A stretch of 64,000 bases of DNA, taken from assembly GCF_013368755.1 (NCBI RefSeq), contig NC_049566.1:4092001-4156000 (forward strand), read 5' to 3'. The position numbers and the translations under genes were made by a program. Origin of the DNA: Talaromyces rugulosus. Its lineage: Eukaryota; Ascomycota; Eurotiomycetes; Eurotiales; Trichocomaceae. A model generated the notes under the pieces. The model did no database searches, was not told where the DNA came from, and saw only the letters and a program-made list of their open reading frames with translations. Below, in pieces: positions 11,953 through 23,137 of this stretch. Numbering within the stretch: position 1 is the stretch's first letter; the number at the start of each line of letters is the position of its first letter.

Positions 11953-14381
11953 ATGAGCAGCTCAGTACCATTCAGGCCCATTGTACCAGGCTCCTCGCTA
12001 GCGACTCCTCACACGAGCGGCGAGGCATCAACAAGTCGCGGTAGGAATCTGGTGCCGGGATGGAAGAAGAGGGTATCAACGGCATGCCTGGCGTGCAAAA
12101 AGTCAAAACGCAAGGTAGGGAGGGATATCCTCGCCTTTTTTTTTTTTTTTTTGGATAACTAACTGTGAGCCAGTGCTCAGGAACTGCGCCGTGCGAAAAC
12201 TGTCGCACGCTTCGAAGAGAATGCATCTTCGACGAATCGCTCGACCAGCGCCGTCGCGTCGCCGCAAAACGGACTGCAGAAGAGCTCGAGTATCATCGCG
12301 ACATGCTCAATGATCTCCTCAAAGTGATACGCTCTGCGGGCGAACCACAGGCCCAAAAGCTAATGGAACTCATCCGAAACGACGCCACTCCAGAAGAGAT
12401 CCGCCTCTTCATTGACGAGATCCTCGCTGAGCTACAGGCCACAGAACCAACCAGTAAAGACAAGCAGGAAACCGCAGCTCAACTGAAAGCACTCCGAGAT
12501 AGTGCCAATATGCAAGGTGCTGCCCCATCTTTTCGTAGAAAAGTTATGGATGTGAATTTTCTATGTGATACTCCGCCAATCCAGGTCCCCGCCAAGCCGT
12601 GGACGACGGTGAGCGATGAAGATGCGTTTGTGTCTCATCTGGTCTCGTTGTACTTTACTTGGGATTATCCGTTTAATGCATTCTTGGATAGGGATGTGCT
12701 GGTGGATCATATGCGTGCTGGAAACGCGGATTCGGATTATTGTTCGCCGTTCCTGGTTAACGCTCTACTTGCGCAGGCTTGTGTAAGTTATTCATCATTT
12801 GAAGCTATCTCTGTAGGCACATTCTTAGTTGTCCGTTTTTTTTGCAACAGCATTTTTCCGAGTATTCAGAAGCATATGGAGACCCAGGCGATGTGGCTAC
12901 CAAGGGACAAGGGTTTCTTCACGAGGCCGAGAAACACTACAAGCAAGAGGCGGATAAGCTGAAGCTCGCTACGCTCCAGGGTACTCTGATTCTTTATGAA
13001 CGGTAATTCGCAGCTGAATCTTCGCTCTGGGGAATGGCTAACTAAAGGATTTTCACAGATACTCTATATCTGGTCAAGATGACCTGGGCTATGCGATGCT
13101 GAAAAAGGCAACCGATTTGGCCGTCAGGATGGGATATGTAGATGAAGATGAAGTACCGAAGGTAGAAGACCAAGATCTGAGCGGAAAGCCTATTGATATG
13201 ACTGCATCGATTACAAAATTAATTTGGGGGCTATTTCAAGTCGATACGTTGGTGTTTCACTCCCCTTTTCTCTTCCTGTATACTAGGCTGATGAGTTCTA
13301 GGGTCTGTCATGCTGGATTTCTGAAACCAAATCGTATCAGACATCTTCATTTGAAGAGACCTCCACGTATATCACTGCAAAACGATGCCGAGCCCTGGGT
13401 GCCGTATCCTGCTCAAAAACCGCCACGACCGGCCTATGTCACTACTTACTTTGATGAATCTTGCACTCTTAGTGAGATCTCGAGGGATATCTCTCATACC
13501 CTTTTCACAGATGATGAAGCGCTGGATGATGACAAAGCGCATCTCTCGCAGACTATTGAGGCTCTCTACCGGAGACTTCGAAGGTGGCACGATAATCTCC
13601 CTGATGAATTGAATCCGGCGCATAAACCTGCTCCTCATATTCTCCTACTTCAGTATCTCCCCACTTTCACGATTTTTACTGTGAATAAACTAACAAAAGT
13701 AGCATACGGTACTACACCACCCTCATAAGCATGTTCAACTGTCCCCGAGGACACAACCACCAATCCAAACCCACCAAAGTCGAATCACCCGCCGGCGAGG
13801 GCCAGAACACAAACTACATCGCCATCTCATCGGCCCGTGAAATCGCAAGACTAGTCAGCATCCACCAAAGAGAATACGGCATGAGCCGCTCGCACATTTT
13901 TGCTTTGTATGCCGTCAACCTGGCCCTTTTTGTGCTTCTTGAGCGCGGCGCTTTTCGGATTTCGGATCCTGACTGTATTGCGCTTACCTCTGCCTTTGCG
14001 GTTATCACGACACGGTCCATTCTCGGCAATCGTGTGCTTTCTATATTCCGACGGTCGATACGGAAAACGCAGGATAATCGTGAATCAACACGCTGGGATG
14101 AGTTGCCTGACGGGTTGAGAGAAATACTCGAGGAAGAGGAAGAGTCGTCGACGTATTCAGAGTCGCAAATGGGGGATAGTAGTAGCACGTCGTCTGATGA
14201 CGGCGAGGCTACGAGCGATAATTATGACCATGACGAACCGATGGTGTCGTCGCCTGCCGAGGTTGAAAAGGAAGAGTCTGCATCTCACCACGGTACTCAT
14301 CATCATGAAGGGGGAGGGGGGTTGTGTGAGATGTTGTGTCGTTATGAGGTGATGAGTTTGGGTCGAAATGAGGATACCTAA
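11953..14381 (+). CDS. Zn2Cys6 transcription factor
   Basis: Six exons: 11953-12114, 12174-12782, 12851-13002, 13059-13247, 13302-13652 and 13703-14381, about 713 residues. The binuclear zinc cluster has cysteines at 45, 48, 55, 61, 64 and 71 (C-x2-C-x6-C-x5-C-x2-C-x6-C), preceded and followed by basic residues. Intron 1 falls just before the third cysteine. The middle matches the fungal-specific transcription factor domain, with a GYVDEDEV stretch and a WGLFQVDT segment. The C-terminus is acidic and Ser-rich, with a His run near the end. The fourth intron (54 nt) is readable in frame, so that junction is the least certain. It lies directly upstream of a secreted beta-glucosidase gene, making that a candidate target, but no specific regulator name can be given. 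Confidence 0.88.
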
Positions 14382-15027
14382 AGGAAAGGAAGGTTCCAAG
14401 GGAAGTCATACTTCTGGTTAGTTGACTTTTGTAACTGTTGGTTTGTTGTAAAAACATGTGTAACTAGGTGTGTAAGAATTAAATAATTTGCATTTTCTGG
14501 GCTGGTTTAAGACAGATCGGATTTTAAATGTTGGTATGTATTATAGCATACAGAAAACAGAGAGTTGTCGAGGTTTGTAGTTGCCAAGTCATGCGATGAC
14601 GTTCAAATGTTGAGGCGCACCTTGCGCAACCCTGTATTCCGCTTTAGGAAATATTTTCACCTGCCTATTTGGGATTCTTACAACTGAATTTACATCGACA
14701 GGAATCAACACCAAATTTACGGATGCAAAAAGGTATACATATATAACAAAAAGTCTAACAAGTAATGTTACATTTTTCACTGCCCTAAGTTAACTACTAC
14801 CTAACAAAGTCGCAAGCTAGTGAATAGTTTCAACTAGTTAGTTTCCATCACCAATTTAGCCGCCTGCTAATATAGAAAATTGGCCTAGTGTCTAGCTAGA
14901 TGATGTGGAGTCTTGCACGCGGGGTAAAGCAGGACTTTTTACCCCGAGGATAGTTCAAGTTTTGAGAAAGAAACACCAGACGCAGTGTGTAACTGTCGAT
15001 TGGTGGTTGTCTAAACTACAAAAAAAG
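14382..15027. other. Intergenic region, GH3 promoter
   Basis: About 650 bp between the regulator and the beta-glucosidase, rather AT-rich to 14880. It contains the strong dyad at 14920-14946 listed separately and a GCGGGG (CreA-like SYGGRG) site at 14919-14924. No gene is supported; a 63-codon minus-strand frame at 14589-14780 has no family features. Confidence 0.5.
14920..14946. promoter_or_regulatory. Perfect 9-bp-arm dyad upstream of the GH3 gene
   Basis: CGGGGTAAA (14920-14928) and its exact reverse complement TTTACCCCG (14938-14946) flank a 9-bp spacer, ending 81 bp before the ATG at 15028. The half-site starts with a CGG triplet, as in many Zn2Cys6 sites, and overlaps a CreA-like GCGGGG. 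This fits an operator for a dimeric regulator, possibly the neighbouring Zn2Cys6 protein, or for carbon repression. The assignment is inference. Confidence 0.5.
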
Positions 15028-18000
15028 ATGTTAGCCCTAAAAGCAATAACTGTGGGGTTCTTCATTGGACCATGTATTGCATCCCAACTATTTCCGAATG
15101 ACTTCAGTTTCAACCCCCGACAAAGAATTGGAGAGAACGACCGAGCGGTTTCGTACGACACGCGGGCGCTTCAGAAAGATGCCTTTTTGGACACACTTGT
15201 CGCGAACATGACTGTGTTAGAGCTGGGTAAGTTTAGCCAGTGACTGCTAACAGAGTGCACCTCGACTGATTGAATCAAATTTCTAGCTCTTCAGCTCCAA
15301 CTCATGTTTGCCGATAGTATCATTGGTCCAAACTCCGACAATGCACTATGGGGTTCGTCGCTGTCTTTTTTTTTTTTTTTTTTAAAAAAAAAAACAAGGC
15401 TATAAAAAATTGACATCGAATAGACGAACGAATGCATCTCGCACCCAACGCCCCCATCGGATTCATGCACGACTGGTACCCAACAAACAAATCCCAATAC
15501 AATGACATGCAACGCCTAAACTCACGCAAATCCCGCATAGACATCCCCATCCTGCAAACAGGCGAGTGTCTACACGGCATCGGCTCCTTTAAACAATCCA
15601 TGTTCCCGCAATCCATTGGCATGGCTGCCTCGTTTGATACTGGCCTTGTGCACCGCGTGGGCAGGGCGATTGGCGAAGAAGCAAGTTCGATTGGTATTAG
15701 AGCATGTTTTGCGCCCGTGCTGGATTTGGGCAAGGATCCTAGGTGGGGGAGGGCTCAAGGTTTGACAAGCTTTTGAACTTGGAAGTGTGCTTTGAGATCT
15801 GACTGTAGAAATAGAGGCATGGGGCGAGGATATGGTGCTGACTGCGCACATGGGCGTTGCATACGCTTCCGGCCTGTCGAAAAATAGCACTTGGTCGGAT
15901 CCTGATGCGGTTGTTCCGGTGATGAAGGTATTCTTCCAGAAATTATGAAACTCATCCCAACTTGCTAACAATTAGTTATAGCATTTTGCAGCACATGGCT
16001 CGCCTCAGGCAGGTCACAACGCAGCTCCTTTCATGGGATATGGAGTTAGACAGGTTCTTCAAGAAATGCTGGTGCCGTTCAAAGCGGTTGTTGATCTTGG
16101 TGGTGCAAAGGGGGTTATGATGTGAGCATTTTAACGAGGGGTTGAAAAAGCACATGTTAATTTGAAGGGCAGGGCATATAATGAACTCGATGACGTTCCG
16201 TGCTCGGTAAACCCGATTCTGTACAAAGCGTTGGATGATTGGGGGTTTGATGGTGAGCTGAAAAACTGCTATAAAGTATAGATGGTTGAGAGCTGACTTG
16301 AGAACAGGTTATATCACTGCTGATGATACCGGTTAGATAAAGTTGAACAATGTTTGAGACAATGCTAAATATTTGCTAGGCCTAGCCGAACTTCTCTCTA
16401 CACATATGGTCACCAGCTCGACTGGAGATACCCTGACCCAGTGGTTCAACGCCGGTGGCATGGTCCAATACTATGACTTTCCGCTAGACACATTTCTCAC
16501 CGTAAGACAAGCAGCATCTTGAGTAGGGCAACCTAACGTATCCAGACAATTGAAGATCTCGTCAACAACGGCACACTGCAAAAATCAACCCTGCAATCCC
16601 GCGCCAAAAGAGTGCTAGGGGTAAAGTATGACCTTGGCCTCTTCGACAACCGCTTTATTGCCGACGATATCGACTCGGACGCGATCACCCAGTCTCATAT
16701 ACCTCTAGCGTTGGAAGCTGCTCAAAAAAGTATAATTTTGCTGGAAAACCGCAATTCAACACTTCCTCTCGTCCCTGGCGAGCAAAATATTAAAAAAATA
16801 GCTCTGGTTGGCCCCTTTGTGGACACATTCAATTATGGAGACTATTCTGGGCAGTTTGGCGGATACCCCGTTGAGCACGCAACCACAATACGCCGGGCAA
16901 CTTCCAAATATCTTGCGGAAAATTTCCCCGAGACGGAGATGGTGACGAGCTGGGGCGCCAATTCGTGGACGTACAACGGGCAGTACAATATCCCGCCCTA
17001 CCTGCTTTCTACTAACAACGGGACAACATCTGGCGGCCTACGGGCTACATATTACGCAAACCCCAACTTTACAGAACCCATGATTGAGAAAATCGAAACA
17101 CCGACTCTAGACTGGGGTCTGTATCCGCCAAGTGGTCTACCTTCGAACAATTTTAGCGTGGTATGGGAAGGGAGCCTGTCGAGTCCCGTTGACGCAGACG
17201 TTGATGGCTGGCTCGGTATTGCAGTGTACGCAAACACGACTTCAAAGTTATACATTGACGGGAAACTTTTTGTCGAGGCATCAAAATCAACTTCTGGAAA
17301 TCTGCTGTCGAATATACCGGGAATAGAGTACTCGGCAGTGAATAGCACTGCAGCCCCTCCTGGCTCTGCGCCGTTTACCTTTAGGAAGGGGGCCGTGCAT
17401 AAGATTAGGGTTGAGTATCAGGCTTGGAATTACCATCAGAAGATTGAGAATATGAATTCTCTCAATGCGCAGATTATCCTGTTTTGGAATTTGGTGGATC
17501 GGAACGACCCGGTTGGAAAGGTAATGCCCTGTTTTATTCAAGTATTATTTAGGGGTTGTTTTCTTCTAATTAAAATTAACAGGCAATCGACCTATCCAAG
17601 TCCTCGGATGTGATTGTCCTCGCTGTCGGAGCAAATTGGAACTCTGATGGCGAGAGTGCGGATCGAGCTACTCTAAGCTTGTCGTCGGATCAGAGTGAGT
17701 ACTACTTTAACTACCGCACACTAGTATTCTAATAATGTCGATCAGCCGTGTTAGCAGACGCAATTTATGCCCTTGGGAAGCCCGTAATTTTGGTTCTTGA
17801 GGGCGGCCGGCCATTCGTCATCCCGGACTACTATAGCAAATCTGCGGCAGTCTTGAATACGGCATGTCAAATTACTCCCAGCTATGAAGGAAACCGGCAT
17901 ACTAACTCCTGATCCTACATGTAGTTCTTCGGCGGTCAATCAGCCGGCCAGGCAATCTCAGATACAATCTTTGGGGTCGTGAATCCCGGCGGTCGAGTGC

Positions 18001-18635
18001 CGTTGAGTGTGCCGTACGATGCTGGCACAATTCCTGTTTATTACAAGTATGACACTGTTCATGCTAACAAGTATCTTGATACTAACCGTGTTTCAGTTAT
18101 AAGCCGTCGTTTCCTCGAAACTATACCGACATTCAGTCAACAGCAATTGTATGTTTATTGTTCTTATTGGCCGATCGCCTTCGCTGACGAATATACCATC
18201 AAGTACCCATTCGGCTACGGCCTCTCATACACCACTTTCCAGGTGTCTAATTTCAACGCTCGTGTCAGCGACAACAACACCACCAGCAGCAGCAGCGCAA
18301 GCAAAACCTTCTCAGCAACATCGACGATCCAATTCACCTGCCAAATCAAAAACAACGGAACCCTACCAGGCAGCTACGTCGCACAGGTCTATCTGCTCGG
18401 CCGCGTTTCATCCATCACGCGTCCCGTCCGACAACTCGTAGGCTTTTCGCGCGTATATCTGGATCCGGATGAGGCGGTGCGGGTTGAAATAGATGTTGAT
18501 GTTGCTCGGTATCTGACTGTGTTGGATAGAAGCTACGAGTGGACGGTGGAGGATGGGGAGTATGTGTTTGCGTTGATGGAGAATGGAGGGGAGATGGCGT
18601 CGGCGGGGGTGAATGTAACTTTGACGATGGGATAG
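15028..18635 (+). CDS. Secreted GH3 beta-glucosidase with PA14 domain
   Basis: Fourteen exons: 15028-15226, 15287-15352, 15424-15759, 15809-15927, 15982-16121, 16173-16252, 16308-16331, 16380-16501, 16546-17520, 17583-17694, 17746-17861, 17925-18046, 18097-18148 and 18204-18635, about 964 residues. A signal peptide (MLALKAITVGFFIGPCIAS) is followed by the GH3 barrel with ECLHG, DPRWGR and KHFAAHG. The nucleophile region is YITADDTG, with Asp319 the likely nucleophile, encoded in a 24-nt microexon. Then come a PA14 insert (about LRATYYANPNFTEP to VEASKS), the GH3 C domain (GANWNSDGE), and a fibronectin-III-like tail starting at YPFGYGLSYT. It should release glucose from beta-glucosides outside the cell. 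The intron after 17861 best fits a GC-AG type. A poly(T)/poly(A) run lies in intron 2. Confidence 0.9.
15366..15394. repeat. Poly(T)/poly(A) tract inside GH3 intron 2
   Basis: About 18 T residues (15366-15383) run directly into about 11 A residues. In RNA this could fold as a hairpin inside the intron. It is also a stretch where sequencing length errors are likely, but it is non-coding, so the gene model is unaffected. Confidence 0.7.
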
Positions 18636-18727
18636 TCTTTGTTCATTCCTTTTCTCCTTTTTGGGGGATGTTGATGATGCGTAGGATAGATGTAGTGTTT
18701 GGTAAAGCCGGTAGGTAGAATGCCGAA

Positions 18728-18748
18728 GCCCTAGCCCTAACCCTACCC
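18728..18748. repeat. Short telomere-like repeat between convergent genes
   Basis: CCCTAGCCCTAACCCTACCC-like sequence at 18729-18748 (TTAGGG type on the minus strand), lying between the 3' ends of the GH3 and PTR2 genes. Interstitial telomeric sequence or a chance telobox; it is not in an obvious promoter position. Confidence 0.6.
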
Positions 18749-18928
18749 GGGAATCCTGTTTCAAAGACATACTGATTTACATCAAACTCTCGACAGAGTG
18801 ATGGTTAAAACAGGAATTACGTGTAGCGATCAATACGTTTATAATCTACAAGTTGTTGTAATTTGAAAACCAGTCTCGTCAAATAACATATATTAATTAG
18901 CATTTACATCATCACTACTATACTTCAA

Positions 18929-20786
18929 CTATTTTCCCACCTGAGTAGCAGGAGCCACACCGTGTTGGTCCGGGCCATACTCGTCAGCGTCCAATGCGTT
19001 CAGTTCCTCTTCCTTGGCGTTCAACTTGTAGAAGCAGCCGAAGAAGATAATACCAGCAAGGAAGGAAGCAACGGCCAAGCCGACAAACATCCACAGGATG
19101 GCTGGGTCGTAGGCAACAGGCGTCAAGGCCTCGCCAATGGCAGATCCGAAGGCGTTGGTCAACAGGTACATGGACTGGACAAACGATTTCATGGAAGGAG
19201 GAGCCTTGGTGTAGGCGTACTCGAGGCCAGACACGGAAGCGAAAATCTCGGAGAGACCGATCAACACGTAGGCTGGGGTCTGGATGGCGATGTGGACTTT
19301 ATTGCCCGTAGCAACGCCATCGATTATGGAGGCATCGCAGAGTGGAGAATCGTAGCAAGGGCCGGCGGCGTAGATCAGGTGCTGTACAATGGCGGCGTAG
19401 ACCATGGCGAGGGAAGCGACGCAGAATCCCACGGCGATACGGGTGATGGGCTTGAAGGGAATGTGCAGCTTGCGCATAACAGGGTAAATGGCCAATTCAA
19501 GGATAGGAAGGAACACAATGATGGAGATGGGATCAAAGTTTTGCATCAAATCGTTGGGAATTCCATGTGCCTCCATCTGGCCGGCCTGGGTGACGAAGTT
19601 GTTGGAGAATTGATTGTAGACAACCCAGTAGATAGGATAGAAAGCAAAGACCTTGCAGGCAATAATGGCACGCTTCACCTCGTCAACAAAGTGGTCGTCC
19701 CAGCGACTGACGCTGTTATAGCCGTTCTCAGCTTGCCAGGTGGGCTTGGCGGCATCCATGTTGAAGTGCTTGATCATGAGACCCATGCAGCGGAAAGCAT
19801 CAGTGATGACCTGGCCTTGGGGTGGGCGCACCACGTAGTACTTGCGGCCGAGAACTAAGGCGCCAGTACCGACGAGGAACATGCACAGACAGAGCAAGAA
19901 AGCGGACCAAAAGCCAATGTCGCGCTCCATGTAAGGGGTGGCGAGCAGCGAGAGCGAACCGACGTTGATACAACCGTAGAAAATCATGTAGATCCGCTGC
20001 ACGGTCACTGCGGGGTCGAGAATGACACGCTCGCCGTTGGGCTTGGTCTGGATGGCCATCTTCTTGCGCGTGTACTGGTCGGCAATCAGGGGAGCGACGT
20101 TACTCTTGATACCGCCGGTACCCAGACCGATGACGATGATAGCAACAATGAAACCGCCGAGACCAGAGCCATGTTCAAGGGCGGGTGGGAGAGCGGTGAG
20201 GAGCAGAATAAGAAGACCAACGATATAGACACCACAGAACACAGCAATGGTCTTGTATTTACCCAAGTACTGGTCAGCAATAACGGCACCAAGAATAGGA
20301 GTCACTGTTTCAATAATTAGCCACAAATATATTTGCGCGCGAGAAGGATATTACATACCGTAGCACCAAAACTGGAAAAATGTGGAAAGACCGGTGGCAC
20401 CCTGGTGGCCCATGCCCAGAGCACCGCGACCCTCGCTGCCGTCGAGAGGACGCTGAATGTAGTTCTGGAAGATACCCTGGGTACCGTAGTAGGTGAATCG
20501 CTCGGACAGCTCGATGACGGCGACCAGCCAGGCAGAGGCGGGCAAGTGCTCAGCGACGCGCTTCAGCGTGCGCTTCTCCTCCTCGTTGGGCTCCTCTCCA
20601 TCGGGGGTGGCGAAGGGGGCCTTTTCGTCGACGACATCGGAGACGGCAACATCAGTAGTAGCTACTTTTTCGACATTGTCGGTAGACTGGTGCACCCTAA
20701 GCGCGAGGCGAGTTAGAAATTTCTTTCCTTTCCATGTTCGCGCAAACCAAGACTTACTGGGCAACCTCAGACTCGTGCTCGGCCAT
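18929..20786 (-). CDS. ptr2: PTR2-family proton-coupled peptide transporter
   Basis: Exons 20786-20758, 20696-20359 and 20304-18929 on the minus strand, about 580 residues, normal for fungal PTR2. A soluble acidic N-terminus precedes ELSERFTYYGTQGIFQNYIQ, the conserved TM1 motif. Other POT-family signatures are ADQYLGKYKTI, GTGGIKSNVAPLIADQY (the classic PTR motif), FYPIYWVVYNQF and GLEYAYTKAPPSMKS. Twelve membrane segments are expected, with a long loop near the middle. It imports di- and tripeptides with protons at the plasma membrane. The promoter side holds GATA-type motifs, consistent with nitrogen control. It is convergent with the GH3 gene. Confidence 0.95.
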
Positions 20787-21026
20787 GGCGAAAGAAGTGC
20801 TCCGTGCTTCAGACGAGTTTGACGGGAAGCAAGCAGGATCAACGAGGTGAAAGTGAGGCGAGGATGGAAGGAGGAAGAGAAAGAAAAAAAGGACAAAAAA
20901 ATGGGACGGGGCCAGGCGAGGTTATAGACAAACAGCAAAACGCATGCGGGCGCGCTGTTCCTGATGTGGCCGAGGCAAGAGCAGGCCCCGCTGGTGCGCC
21001 AAGCTTTCAGGAGCGCATGGCACCCT

Positions 21027-21658
21027 CGATAAGCTGCGCAACGCTCAGTGGCCCAGCCGAGGCGCGCCAAGACGGCCGATGTTCCACCCCCCGCTCGGCT
21101 GTCGCTGCTTGCGGCACCGTGACTGGCGGAGCCGTGGTCTTGGCGCGGCGGTGGAGCGCGGCCCTCGATGTAACCCTGGCGCTAATTAGCCGGCGGGCTT
21201 CTTTATCTGCTTCCAGAAGAGTTCCGCCGGGTGGAAAATATGGAAAGGGGAAAAATGGAAAATGGAAAATATCTGCATCGGACATTTGCCACAGCCGGGA
21301 AATCCGCGAACCTTGTCAAGCTGGTTATTGTTATATTCTTCTTATTTATTTAATCTCGTAAAGTAGCACGCCTGGAAGAATAAATGGGGACGGGGTCTCT
21401 TGGATGTTGCATCCAACGCATGGACTGGACTCGCACGCCAAGCAAATTGCCGCGCTAGCCTATTCGGGACTTAATGCGCTCCGAGGCCAACCGAATAGGT
21501 AACAGAAACCGCTCCCCTACTAGTACTCCAGACGAAGCGTTGATACTTGATATCTCAGCTGCCTGTTTGGATTTTTCCATTGCATAATGAAATCCACCTT
21601 CCCCGCGTCCACCGTGTGGCCGTTCTTTCTGCCTGCCTTTTTGAGCCGAGTCTTATCT
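21027..21658. promoter_or_regulatory. GATA-type (HGATAR) sites upstream of PTR2
   Basis: CGATAAG at 21027-21033, AGATAA on the minus strand at 21203-21208, and AGATAAG on the minus strand at 21652-21658. AreA-type GATA factors use HGATAR to activate nitrogen-scavenging genes, and PTR2 is a known kind of target in fungi. The motif is short, so chance hits are possible. Confidence 0.35.
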
Positions 21659-22888
21659 CTCTGACCCTTTATTTTTGCGGGGATGTAATTACACTACACG
21701 AGCACTCCGTGGTAAACACCATCCCATCTACCATCTGAGTTTTCTGTATACCACAGCCGGGGGCGAAATTGCTTCTCTGCCAAGACTCGGTGGCTGTGGG
21801 CCAAGTCGCTACCGTGGTTCTCCCAATAACTTGTCCATACGGCTATAGCCGACCGAGAAAAATTAGAAAGAAAAAAGGAAAAAAAAAAAAAAAAAAAATC
21901 CTTGACGGATTCACTGATTCAGCCCTTTCGTTGCATTGGGATTGGATTGCTAATAAATAACACATAATACGTGAGGTTGAACAGGTTACATGATAGATCC
22001 CGTACCGCCAGCGAATCAAAAGGGGAGGCAAGAAGATCACCACGTCGGCGAGATCCGATTCTAATTTCTTAACAGTGCCAAGTGAGACATTTTCCCCCTT
22101 CACTGCTGCTGTTACTTAAACTTTTATTATTATTTGTCCATGAGCCTCGCATCGGCCTTGCCGAAAAAAGTAAAGATCCCACACTAGTAGCCAGTGCACA
22201 TTGAGCCGCTGTTGGACCCAGCTCCTTTGGGCATGTCGCGTGTCCACTGTCCAGCCCTTGCAAGTTGCCACTTATTATTATTATTGAAACGTGATCGCAC
22301 GGATGAATGATAACACTAAATGCTATGGTAATCCTCTGAGAATTGGCTTTTATTGGCCGACGCAGTACTACCACCTGCGGCTCCCTATCTTGCGACGCTA
22401 CTAAATGCTAGTACTCATGTCGTATATTCACCGATGAAACCCGACAGCTTGAGGCTTGCCACTATTAGGCTAGCTGTGGCACGTCAATGGTCGGACAGGG
22501 TTCCCTTTTGCACCCCGACTATCTGCATGCTATCTCTTCCAATAATAATCATAGGCAATGAATTGACAACCAACAGTTCCGAGTTGTTTATACGAGTAAA
22601 TCCTGATTGGCCTTATTGGCAAGACAGGGAAATATTGTCTAAAACGTAAATTTTATTATAGAGATATTCTCAAGACATTAAGATTATTGCAATATCACCA
22701 GTCACAGTTTAAACAGTGAAACTCTGCCGGGGCAGCAATCGAATCTGTTGTTGCACAGCGTATCTTCACTTTTAAAACCTTATACACACGGATCGCAAAA
22801 AGAAATGACGGTCTGAAATCCAATGTCGATCGATGGCTAGCAGGAAAAATCCGAGACGATCACCAAGTCTAACAATCCCACTAGCATT

Positions 22889-23137
22889 CTAGCATTTGAT
22901 TCCATCATCCCTAATATTATTAGAATATAATAGCCGATCACCGGCCCAAGTCGCTCGTGCGGCGCTTTCTTCTCTTAATATCGCCTCGACCGTATTTCCA
23001 AGCAACGTTGTGTCACAAATCCCTTCTCTGTGGGGATACGCCTTTAACAGACGGATAGCTTGGCGCCTAATGCTTGTCGCACAGCAATGCATAGCCACTA
23101 AATAGACAATTTCGCAAAACCCAGCTATCAGGGTCAT
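22889..23137 (-). pseudogene. C-terminal relic of a fungal transcription factor gene
   Basis: An 82-codon minus-strand frame contains AIRLLKAYPHREGICDT followed by TLLGNTVEAILREES. This resembles the extreme C-terminus of many fungal regulators, where a tail about rearranging chain residues (RRQAIxLL...PxREGxWD) precedes a helical end. No zinc cluster, start or middle domain can be joined upstream in the same frame; the upstream frames are broken. Most likely a decayed remnant. The assignment rests on memory of the motif only. Confidence 0.4.

Noticed and set aside
17866..17943. Canonical GT-AG intron alternative in the GH3 gene
   Set aside because: It keeps the frame but deletes the FFGGQSA stretch; the family length is matched only by the GC-AG choice.
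18962..19858. 298-codon plus-strand open frame
   Set aside because: Antisense to PTR2; Gly/Val/Asp-rich shadow with no family features.
20804..21361. 185-codon plus frame upstream of PTR2
   Set aside because: GC-rich leader and promoter sequence with no conserved motif; it lies antisense to the PTR2 promoter.
21870..21898. Poly(A)-rich stretch as a possible retroposon tail
   Set aside because: No target-site duplication, reverse transcriptase or processed gene seen upstream; many A/T runs occur in this window.
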